Shown piece after piece: positions 34,126 to 44,600 of a DNA stretch of 52,331 bases (within the stretch, counting starts at the first letter, position 1; each line of letters begins with the position of its first letter). The notes beneath the pieces are model-generated. The model searched no databases and was not told the origin of the DNA. It worked only from the letters and a program-made list of their open reading frames with translations. The stretch lies in NCBI GenBank assembly GCA_005281725.1, contig SSBO01000012.1:11781580-11833910 (forward strand), read 5' to 3'. Position numbers and translations under genes: made by a program. Source of the DNA: Wuchereria bancrofti (Eukaryota; Nematoda; Chromadorea; Rhabditida; Onchocercidae).

Positions 34126-36560
34126 TCATTTAACTTTACAGTCTTCCACATCGATAATTGATTTATTATATAAATTCCAAATATTCTTATTCAATAAGCA
34201 TACCGCTCCACCTCCTCGCTTTTTTTGCGATTCCTAGGAAAAAAACATTTTGCTGATTTTTCAAAATTTTTTGCACTGATTAAAAACAACGCTAATTGAA
34301 GAATGTTGCGAGCATTCTGTTAAAAATTGCTTATCAGTTCCCCACTTTGTTATGAATTATTCCCTTCTTGGAAATTCTGAAATCCAAAATTATAGTTCTG
34401 ATCAGAGCTCATCTTGCGATCAAACCTTTCTGAATGATAGAGGCTTACATTCCATTCGAAATTCCATACTTACCTGTCTGTTGATGTCACCAATGCATAC
34501 AAGCGGTTTTGTCTTGTTTTCGGCAATGGCCCACTTTGAATGATCTCTGTTGCTAGCAAATTTATCACCTGCGACATTCAATTCCTTGACATTTATTACC
34601 TAAGGTAATTGATGGAAATTAACATTTATCACCTAAGATAATTGATGGGAATTAACATTTATCACCTAAGATAATTGATGGGAATTAATAGAAGATAATA
34701 TGCGTATTTGATTTTCTATCATTCTGCAATTTTCTCATAATTTGTCGTAGTATTCCTACAACAAATTTCTTTAAAGGAATGTTGCGTGAGTCGCTTAAAT
34801 TCAGAAATTGAAAATCTAAGTTGTGGATTCTATTCGTAGAGTCAAAGTTAGATGAAATTTATTATTTGAAATCTAAGTGCAAATGTAATTTCTGAGCTTA
34901 CTTTATATTTAGTAGTGCATTCCGAATTTAAGTCTTTCGCAGCACCGTTCATCCATGTTTCAGCAAAAAGTGATACATTCATTTCTTTTGCTATCAAATC
35001 CAAATAAAGATCTGAACAAATCAAATTCAAATAAAAATTAACTCAATTTATAATCAAGTTTTTAGCTTTTATTGGCAGTTAAAAGTTTGAATCCAAGAAG
35101 GTTTAACCATCTGAGATTTTTCACGTATTTTCCTGAGGTTTCTCATGTGCTTTTTTCTTTCCGAACTTTTTTCGCTTTCAAAATTTTCAAAATATTCTCG
35201 ATATTTTTCTTTCTTTTTATAGTCTGTATTTTGTTCAAAGATATCTGAAACGAATTGCAAAACTCTACCTTTGTTATATTTTCCAGTCTTCGAGAAATCA
35301 AAGAAATCCATGCTACCATTCGACTTAAAACTCTGAACCAACGATGACATATTGGAAATTCTTTTCTTTTTTAACTCTTTCAGATCTTCCAAGAATGGGA
35401 ATGTATTCAAGAAATTTCTGGGCACATTGATACCGTACACTTCCGGATAGATATATCTCATCGCATTCACTAAATTTTCGAAATTAAGTAATTTCCAATT
35501 ATAACTTTACTTGCGTCCACTCATTAAAATGAATGGAGTCAAATTACCATAGAACAATTAAATCCTTTAAAGTAATTACTTACCAAATACTTTGATGGAT
35601 GTCATTTTCAATGTGACACACAGGAATGACTGCCCATAAGTTTGGCCGTTCTCAGTATATGAATAGCGTTTAAGTGAAGGGAACTTAGGTACACTATGAA
35701 CAAGCCAGAAACCGGATGTGTTGCCGAAAATAGCGACCCCTTTTGCATGCGCACGGTTTCCATGACTTTTTTTTTCGTTAACTGGTGCTTGGTCATTGTA
35801 AAACAGATAAAACAATTCCTGTAAGTGATAATTGTAATATTAATACCATTAACATTAACTCTTATTGCTGTATGATATCAGTTATGAAGTTAAATTTTTT
35901 TAAAGGTTCAGTAGACAAGCAATTTTTAGAAATAATTTCAAGATGGCCAAGAGAAACTTGGAAACTTTCTTCCTAAGACTCCTAACATTTCTATTAACAA
36001 TTATTAAATCAAAAAAAGACCTTTTTTTTGTTATTTTTATTATCATAATATTGTTTAAGCGTTACAGCAATAGCATTCTTTGGTGATTTCAAGTTTTCTG
36101 CTGGACCCCATTCTTTGAAATCGTTGTCAGCGTAATGAAATGTTGCGCCTGGATATGTCTGTGATGCCTTTTTGGGCTGTTTATATCCGACGAACCTGAA
36201 TCCTTTTAAATCTTAGCAATATTCTTTACCTTGAGAATTTCCTCTTCAGAGTCATTGCATTCTCACAAGACAGGCATCCGAGGATGTTACTTAGTACTAA
36301 ATTCAAATCAGCAATCATATGAACTTTTTTGGTGATGTTAAGTATAAATGTAAACTAATAAAGAATTGGTAGATCTAATGATAACTAATTTGTTAATTAG
36401 TTAATCAGTTCGCTGATGAAAGTGCAAAAGAATGTTCTTTTAAGAAGACGAAAACGAACCAATCAACGGATTTCCCATTACGATTCTTGCAGGAAAATTG
36501 AGCCATTATAATATCGTTCATTGCAACTATCACTAACAGTTTAATCATTTTGAAAATCAT
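34126..36560 (-). CDS. Deoxyribonuclease II (acid DNase, lysosomal or secreted)
   Basis: DNase II cuts double-stranded DNA at acid pH in lysosomes; in nematodes NUC-1 and the CRN-6/7 paralogues clear DNA of dead cells and food. Seven exons join in phase to 351 aa: 36560-36460, 36195-36021, 35818-35584, 35469-35269, 35011-34902, 34599-34474, 34233-34126. Exon 1 gives a signal peptide (KLLVIVAMNDIIMA), then FSCKNRNGKSVDW. Exon 2 gives FVGYKQPKKA and FHYADNDFKEWGP. Exon 3 has FYLFYNDQAP, RAHAKGVAIF with catalytic His116, FWLVHSVPKFP and YGQSFLCVT. Exon 6 has the second catalytic His294 in RDHSKWAI and LVCIGDINRQ. Exon 7 has KRGGGAVCLL. Both HxK motifs and key Cys are present, so it should be active. 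Which nematode paralogue it matches I cannot say. Confidence 0.93.
34588..34686. repeat. Three 33-bp tandem repeats over the DNase II exon 6 acceptor
   Basis: Copies at 34588-34620, 34621-34653 and 34654-34686 run head to tail. The last two are identical (AACATTTATCACCTAAGATA at their start); the first differs at five positions. On the - strand each copy carries a CTTAG acceptor, and the real exon 6 starts inside the copy nearest the exon (34599). Confidence 0.95.
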
Positions 36561-39115
36561 TTTGTTCTTAATACAGAAACTATAAATATTAATAAGGGCT
36601 ATGATGACGTGCTGTTATGATGGCAATGTTTAGTTTAGATAGATAAAAATGTTTTAAAAATATGTGGCAGAGAAAGCCGAAACGTTGGGAGCAAAGGGCT
36701 ACGTGAAACACTTATTTGATGGAATACGATTGAAAGTTGTAAATAATTCTAGTGTGATATTTTCCATTCATCCTACACCTAATTTTTCTGATCATATCAT
36801 CAGCAGAATGTTATTAGCTTGAAAATTGTTCGTTATTAAGTAGTGAGTAGAGTACATGAAATAGCAACAACATAGAAAGTAATCCGATTTATTTTTCAGC
36901 ATTCGATAACAAGATCTAATTAATTTGACAGTAGCAATTGGGAGAAAGAACTTTGATCAACTTGAAAGCTTAACAAATGGACCATTTTGTTTTTCGGTTG
37001 TATCTCTGCTGAGAATCCAACTGATATTTGCATATCTCTTATTAGCATTTCAATAATTTAGGTCATATCATCATCACTAAAGCATTCATTAATTTTCCTC
37101 TTAAAAATCATTTCATCTGTTCGTTTTCTTTTCCTTAATAACATCTCAATATGCTTATCAGTAGTAATATTACCGTTAACACTATTGAAGGCATTTCAGC
37201 GATTTTCGCCAATTCCAAGGATAGTTTTAACTTACTTCACTGTTTCATTCGCAAATAAAAATACCTTAAGCGGTTGCACTGATAATAACTAGAAGCTTCC
37301 AAATCATTCGATAAGCAATATTCAGAAGCTTGTGCCTTCATCTCCGTCGACAACTTTTTCTTGTTAATTTTTTTGAACGATTGAAGAAATTATGACTTGC
37401 GATGTAAAATTAAGAACCAAATTTCATTTTCATGACAGAGGTGGACACCCATAGAAAACATTTTGTATTTGATACTTCATTGAAGGATCTGATTGGAAGA
37501 CATTTCGACTGATTGCTTTTTTGAAATGTATAAAAAAGAAAGTACCATCAAACAACACTGACAATGACATTCATTAATTACGGTATCATATTCATTCCAT
37601 ACACATTGTTTGTATTTTAAGTAGCAATTCATTTTCTAAGTTTTAATTACATTAAACTAACCAATAAAAATAAGAACGAAAATTTCATATATTTTGTTTC
37701 GTCTTTCGCAGATATGTCAAAGAAAGAAATTAAAGTTAAAAATGGGTTCAAAGTTTATGAAAATACATTTTATAATCCTAAAAAAATCTTAACGATACAT
37801 CTTATGAACAATTAATGCAAAAGTAACAATTATTAAGCGCTGGCAAGAGAACTCATTTAATAGAATAATCCGTTGTTTTATTCCTTTGCTGCTACGTTTG
37901 TTTACTGACGGGTGGATCAAACAAAAACGAAATGCACGTAGATATCCTTTTTCGATAAGTAAACTGAAATTAATGTGGTGAAAAATTAAATCATTCCCTA
38001 TGATATGCTTTTCAATCTCAAAGCATCTGTTTAAATATGCAAAATTGCAAACAGATAAACCGCTTGATACGGTGATATTTATATTTGTTTGGTTAGGAAT
38101 ATATCTTTCCAAATAGTGGGAAGTTTCTATTTATTAATGGCCAACTATTTGTCCATTTACTCAACTTATCTGATGTAATAATTCTCCCGGGACGAGTGCT
38201 AATACAGCATTACATCAGGAAGTCCCGGACAAAGAAATCATTACTGAATTAATTTCAATTTATGACATTTACCAAATACAAATGAAAAATGCCAACTATA
38301 GATCGATGGTTACTTAAATCTCTCAGCACGTATAGTTTTAAAAACATATACTTTAAAGCTTCCCTGTAATAAGCAATAAAATGTCTTTTAAAATTTTCGT
38401 TGCATCATTTTCAATTCAGTAGAAAAATAAGCAATTGATTTGATTGCTCATTACTGAGCTCGAAATTTCATCTTTGCATTACCCGAATTCGGATTAATTA
38501 AGTGTGACAGCAAAAAGAGTTTTCAAGACATTGTCTTCTTTGTCTTTCCAGAGAGAGAAAAAAAATCAAAATATTTGTAGCTGTAACTTTCCTTTTCAAA
38601 TTCTTCCCTTTGAGGCATATGCTTCTGTCGCAATGCCAGTAAAATTTTATTAACAGTAACAAAGAGATATTTTTAACCTCTCACTTCATTATTCCCATTT
38701 CAGTCACACTGAGCCAAATTAAGCCAAACAGCCTACTGAATCAGTTGTGTTCCCAAAATGCATCTAACAAACCAAAGAATATCTACCCATGACCTCCCAC
38801 ATCAATGACCTTTGTGTAAATGTCATGAATTAAAAGGGGGATATCACAATGGTCGGCGGGGATATCACAATGAACATTCAATGCGTTAGGCTCAATGAGT
38901 TTCATTAGGGCACCAACACCGCCCGCTTTCTTGTGTTAATCCTTTTTCATCCAATTTATTCATCGCATTTTACTCATTTACATGTATTTAAATTAATAGA
39001 AATCGTATGCGGCTAACAGTGCATTGTAATTATGGAAGGCGTACCAATCGACGCAGTTCGTTCTTTTCATTCCAATAGATATTGCCGCCAGCTTCTCACT
39101 CACGTTAATTAAAAT
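36561..39115. other. Intergenic region upstream of DNase II and the elongase
   Basis: These 2.55 kb are shared by two divergent genes. I see no gene. The longest - strand frame (37789-38112) has no start context or family likeness. A G/C-rich patch near 38188-38230 holds CCGGGAC and GTCCCGG plus CTGATGTAAT and ATTACATCAG as interleaved inverted repeats. A 15-bp direct repeat sits 244-279 bases before the elongase ATG. Confidence 0.5.
38837..38872. promoter_or_regulatory. 15-bp direct repeat upstream of the elongase
   Basis: GGGGATATCACAATG occurs at 38837-38851 and again at 38858-38872, a spacing of 21 bases (two helix turns). It is unlike the surrounding AT-rich sequence. Two equal sites on the same face of the helix would suit a dimeric regulator, but no factor is known. 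Confidence 0.35.
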
Positions 39116-39883
39116 ATGGACAGAAAACGACTGCATTATGACGCGCAATTGTCGATGGAGTGGATGCAACAATACCGTCCTCTTTTTACGTTTCTCATAG
39201 TTGCGTACGCGTTATTTGTTATCAGTGTGCGGCCAGTTTGTAAAGGAAGAAGAAGCCAAGGCATGGCAACGATTATTTTTTGTTGGAACGTCTTTAATGC
39301 GTTGGCGGATATTGTCCTACTCCTTGGCTTATTACCTGATTTTCTAAGTTCTTTTCGTCAAGGCTTCTACTCAAGTTTATGTCTAAATGCTGACCTTTAC
39401 AAGAATCCAAGATCGGGCAAGGCAATATTCACGTTTCACATCAGCAAGGTGTGGGAATTATTGGACACCATACTTTTGATATTGGATGGTCGTAAAACGA
39501 ATCATCTTCACGTGGCTCATCACATCGTCGTTTCCATTTCGATGATCTGCGCTTATCAGCGTATCGGTGCCATGGCTCGTTGGATAGCTACCACCAATCT
39601 TGCTGCTCATTCCGCACTTTACTCTTACCTGGCAGCCCAAAGTTGTGTTTGGAAACGTCGTACATGCAGCGCACGTGTAATCAACGGAATGCAAATGGCA
39701 CAGTTTCCCATTTGCTTGTTTGGTCTTATCAAAATACGCCAATTTATAAATGCCGGAAAGAAGTGTGAGACAAGCTATAGTGGGCTATGCATTCTAATTT
39801 ATTCGTCCTTTTTCATTCTCTTCGTTTCATTTTACGTCAACAAATACGGAAAAGATAGCATTGGTAGAGATTATCTCTTTTAA
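39116..39883 (+). CDS. ELO/ELOVL very-long-chain fatty acid elongase, single exon
   Basis: The enzyme is a 3-ketoacyl-CoA synthase of the ER membrane that adds two carbons to acyl-CoA. The 255-aa frame has several hydrophobic segments and the family motifs in order: SKVWELLDTILLILD, the histidine box HVAHH (in HLHVAHHIVV), then NLAAHSALYSYLA and INGMQMAQFPICLFG. The His box fits HxxHH. The expected residues after Asp-Thr are LLIL rather than FFVL. The protein is slightly short for the family (usually 270-290 aa) and ends GRDYLF without a clear dilysine ER signal. It is intronless in a window where the other recognised genes have 3 to at least 14 exons, so a retrocopy is possible, although the frame is intact. 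An AATAAA lies at 39925. Subfamily (ELOVL6/ELO-3-like or other) is not resolved. Confidence 0.9.
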   Translation: MDRKRLHYDAQLSMEWMQQYRPLFTFLIVAYALFVISVRPVCKGRRSQGMATIIFCWNVFNALADIVLLLGLLPDFLSSFRQGFYSSLCLNADLYKNPRSGKAIFTFHISKVWELLDTILLILDGRKTNHLHVAHHIVVSISMICAYQRIGAMARWIATTNLAAHSALYSYLAAQSCVWKRRTCSARVINGMQMAQFPICLFGLIKIRQFINAGKKCETSYSGLCILIYSSFFILFVSFYVNKYGKDSIGRDYLF

Positions 39884-39924
39884 GATATTTCTTCATTGTG
39901 GCAAATTTCTGTAGGATTCTGGCC

Positions 39925-39930
39925 AATAAA
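39925..39930 (+). terminator. Polyadenylation signal for the elongase
   Basis: AATAAA 42 bases after the stop codon of the elongase, in a sensible position for a short 3' UTR. Confidence 0.55.
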
Positions 39931-40719
39931 AGGTAGATATGGCCAAGGAACGAAGACCCTTGAGATCCATGCAAGGATTGGATTGTCCTACTCCCAACCA
40001 ACAATGTTTTCTCCAGCATTGTGATTTTCTGCAATATCATTTGATTTTACTTTCTTAGTCTTAGTGTCGTAAAGTAATAATGGACAATGTCCTCCAACAC
40101 TTGCATTGCTCGCAAAGGGCAGTCATTGAGGTCGCATCTAAGTTTTTCACAACAAACTGTTCAATTACGAATGTTAAAAAGTGTGGACAGATTTTGAATA
40201 GCAGATCAGAAAACGTAAATGTCGTGTTCTATTGTAGGTATGCAAAAATATCAAGTGTCACAGAGAGCTTCTTGCCAGTATTCTACGATCGCGGAGAAAA
40301 CAAATCTTAGAAGCGTTAAATTCTATACGTGATTGACAATCAAAGTGATACATTTATTCTTCTTCATTAGGTAATTTATCATGTGAAGTTCACTGAAGCA
40401 ATGGATAAAAAATGTCCCGTCCTTCACACTTTCATGATGATAAAATATTAGAAAAAAACTGGAAAAAAAATTAAAGATTTAAAAAAATATTAAAAAAGTT
40501 CAATCAGTTGTTGATTCAGTTAAAGAAAAATTAGACAAAACAAAAGAGAATATCCCAGCAAAAGTTAATGATTTCTGCTTTGAAAAAATATCATTCGGTA
40601 GGTCATCACTTCACAGAGTGGCGATTTATTCTCAACCACAACTGTTCGACCCAGTGCTTTATTTGTTAATTAATCACTGTGTTTTCCGAAATAAGCAAAC
40701 GGTAAACTTCAATGCAAAA

Positions 40720-40869
40720 CGATGCACAATGTGTCGTCTGTCGGAATTATTGTTCGCGGATGACACAATCAGTGAAGTTGCCGAATCGAACCTTTCTTTC
40801 CGGCGCATGCAATCAATCTCAGTTTATGATTCGAGAACGAAATTAAGAGTATTAAAATTCAAGATATAA
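40720..40869 (+). pseudogene. Decayed non-LTR reverse transcriptase remnant
   Basis: The frame reads RLSELLFADDTISEVAES followed by TKLRVLKFKI. FADDT is the catalytic box of reverse transcriptases, and a Lys-rich strand about 35 residues later is usual in LINE-type enzymes. Only about 50 residues are recognisable. The rest of 39931-41679 has no gene; it may include more of the same decayed element. Confidence 0.45.
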
Positions 40870-41679
40870 AAAAGTGGTCATCGTTTTATAGTAACTGGAG
40901 ATCAAAGCAATTTAGAGTCATATGACCTAATGAAGTTGCAAAATGTAGGTTGACGGATTATTTAAGCAAACTACGACAACCATCCTTCCATTACTTTTCA
41001 TATTTTACTGTTATTTTTGAAACTTAATAAAAGAGGAATACCGTGCTTGCAAATTTCGTTGGGAGTATTATGAACACTGTGCCTAAGACAATGTTTTCAG
41101 ACCACAATTTTTCAACAGTTAAATAAAGCTAGCAGCTACCACATGATTTGGATATTTTTAATTGGCCAGAGATTGGATATTTTTAACAGCGAATGACGTT
41201 GTCGAGCCAACAAGGCACGGAAATTGTAAAGCAAACTCCAGTTCTTGGCATAAGGAATGAGGAAAAACTAAAAAGTCGGAGAACAATAAGGGAAAGGTTT
41301 TTTATTCTTATCTGTTTTCTTTAAAGCTCGTTATCAATGTACAACTTCCGCTCAACTTAAATTTACTCAAAGTTTCAGAATCAGACTTGAAAGAAATACA
41401 AAACATGAGATCGTAACAATTACTAGCATAAAAAGCATCACAAAATAGTACCGACCCTTGAGCTTACAGAACCATCAACAAACATTTATGCAAGGTACAT
41501 AAAAATGAATCTAGCATTAATCGTTTTCTTCTACATTCTTTTATCATTTAGCTTATTTAGTAAACCACTAACCGAATTCTAATACGGCAACTACTTAATA
41601 TCAACCTTTAACAGATTCCAACTTTTTTCAATAGGTAAGCAACTCGATAAAGTTATTAACAAACATATTATTATTAAAA

Positions 41680-44600
41680 CTACACGGGAAGGGCAGGCAC
41701 ATCAGACACAGCTTCACAAAGAATATTATTTACAAGCATGATTAGACGTCTTTCCATACATAATTCAGTTTTCAGTACGGTTGCTGAAACTGCCATGCGT
41801 GACGCCGCAATAGAAGAAATACGTATTAATAGATGTGCAACATCAGCTGATATTTGTGGGAATAGCGACATCATGCGACCCAACGATGGTACAGCTCTTG
41901 ATAACAGGCGTAAATTTTCATCGGTAGTCAGGGCACGTGATAACGTTGTTAATACATCCAATAATAGTTCCACACGAATAAATGATGATTCTATTTTGTA
42001 CTAGAAAAGAACAAAATTAGTCATGCTTATGATTGCACAATGTAAAGATGATGCACCGAAATATAATCTACAAGGATTTTCTGAAATAAATGTTGTTACG
42101 GTCAAATCTGAGCAAAAGATCCATAAGCTATGTCAGCTACGAAAAAAAATCAAAAACTAGTACAGATTCGAAAATATCAAGCTGTGAAAATATTAAACAC
42201 AGGGAAAAATATTTAACAGAAACCTATCTAATTTCATAGTATGCCAATTTGAGCGACTAAAATGTGAATTTTTCACATTTTAGTCGCTCAAATATGAAGT
42301 ACTTGAAAGACATCTCTTTAAGATAATTCACAGTGAAGATTAAAAATATACACCAAACAAACTAACGAGAAAACGTGAGGTTTATGCACTTTACGAATTT
42401 AATTCCACAGTACACCAGAATTACCCCCATTTCGGAACTGTACATTCTTGATCTTGATGATTCCCAGGCGCAATTTTAATCTACCCTTGGTAAGAATATC
42501 AGCAATACATTTGACTAATACATTATTTACCATCCGCCTATACTTATCAGATATCAATAAAAAGAAAATTTCAATTCATTTTCTCAAATCGATGTTCCGC
42601 CATTTTCTATTTAAAATTAAACAAAACTTCAGAATTCAAATTTAAGTCGCATTCAAAAAACATATACCTGCTGTGCCAGCTCAGCAATAAGAACAATGGC
42701 AAAGACACGTTTCGAAATATCCGCCAGTGCTAGGATTTCGTGCACAAACTCCAGGCAAATATGCATTGATGGTATTTCTCGTACGGCTAATGGAATTAAT
42801 CGCAAGGGATAACCCTAAAATTCAATGAAAATGAACTTCGAATTTCAGATTTTAATCCTCCTTCAGTTAAACTACAACACCTTTTTCAAAAAATACGAGA
42901 AAAAAGGTCAATTCAGCTAAGTAAGAAGAAAGAACAAAAGCTTTCTTGAGTAATTTTATAAGTACGGGACATAGGTAGTATCTGAATGATAAAAGGTGAA
43001 ATGATTGGCTATATCCCGCACTTGCAAATTTCGTATTCATTTTTATACTTTATCTTTAGTCAAGCATTCATTATAATGGATAGAGCTCATAGCGAAAGGA
43101 GTTTTCAGAGCTTTAACCATGAAAATAGACTACCGAACAACCTGGAAATGAACCAATTTGGAAAGAACGGGATCAGCAATGAACATCTGATGGATATGTG
43201 CGCAGCAAAGGCGATGGACAACAATATTCTTGAAACGTCCACATATTTCTAATAAAATCTGTACAACTGCCGAATCTTGCGCTCCAATTAATGAACGGGC
43301 AAGCTCTTCACGTTCTACATGTTGATCATCTCTGCAAAAATGAAATGATTTAATAATCTTTGAAAATGAAGAAAATAAAACTTGATCAGTCTAATTATTA
43401 AAAAGAATTAACTAATTATTAAAAAAGAGATAATACCACAAATACTCTGCTAAATTTTGATTCCAAAATTTCTTTCAAGTGATAAACCTTCCAATCTGAT
43501 TGATTTGTAGCTTTTGCAATAAGTACGTGCGACTTGCGGATAAATAAAACGAAAGAATACGTAAATAACATGGGAATAGAATATCATTTTCAAATAGGCG
43601 TTCATCGCATCGAAACAAAAACAGCGGTTGTTCAACTAACGTATCATGATTCAACTCTTCAGTAGACCAAGCGAAGACTGTAGCCTGAATTTTTTGTTGG
43701 AAACTCATAAGCAGCCCAAAGAAAAAGAAAAAAAAAAACAGAACGCTAACGCCCAGGCGCCGGTGTAATTGGCATCATCCATCAGACCATCTCGTTTAAG
43801 TAATGATTACTTCATTTCATACATAACCCCAAATTGAAAAAGTTGAACAATATAATTAATCAAAATCTCGAGAAAAGAAAAAAACGAAGCAAAATTCTTC
43901 AAAGTGTTTATACTGTTCTTAGCTTAGAAGACAAACTTCACAAAGTGATCTCGGGACGACATTTTCCAGACGTTTCCAAATCGCTACTGCTCCATTTGCA
44001 AAAGCCACTGGTGTACATGGATTGAGAGCAATGACCATTGCATGTATAATAGCGTCCATCGCTTGTACCTGTTCGCGCAGTGTGCTTTTTTGCAGCAAAC
44101 GTATAAAACGCATAGAATTTGAAGGATTTTCATCAATTCTATTGAAAGCTTTCAATAATAAACCTGTCGACAATGGGACTCTCCTGCAACAATAAATATT
44201 TTCACAAAAAGTAATCTCAGGATGAATACACCTAAATTTGCGTAAAATTGTACCCAGAGATTGTATGACAACGGATAAAATTACCATTCCATCAAATTTC
44301 TATTTTTACGGGAATGCATATTCTTGGAAGCTTCAAACAAAAAAGATTTACATAAAGGAAGAATTACATATATTAATCGACGCAGAGGAAACATAACCGT
44401 TTTGTTTACTAGTTAATCCTAATTTTTTCCAGATCTGATTTAACGTAAATGCATCATGTTAAGAAATTATATTGGTGAGTAGACTGATAAAAAATATTAA
44501 AACAGAAAATGTTTCACCGAGCAATAGTTTTGATTTCAGGATTCTTCAATTCATCGTCTACAGATAGCAGTAATGAATCGACAGTTGGAAGCATATACGG

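Noticed and set aside
33915..34237. + strand frames near 34 kb
   Set aside because: They overlap the last DNase II exon on the - strand and its 3' region; no family likeness.
37789..38112. 107-codon - strand frame
   Set aside because: AT-rich composition, no splice or start context and no recognised motif in a gene-free spacer.
38188..38240. GC-rich interleaved inverted repeats as a microRNA precursor
   Set aside because: The two pairings are short (7 and 10 bp), mutually exclusive and leave a large loop.
42448..42580. An additional INTS2 exon on the - strand (reads as VNNVLVKCIADIL)
   Set aside because: The exon ending at 42668 joins the one starting at 42000 in phase and matches INTS2 order without it.
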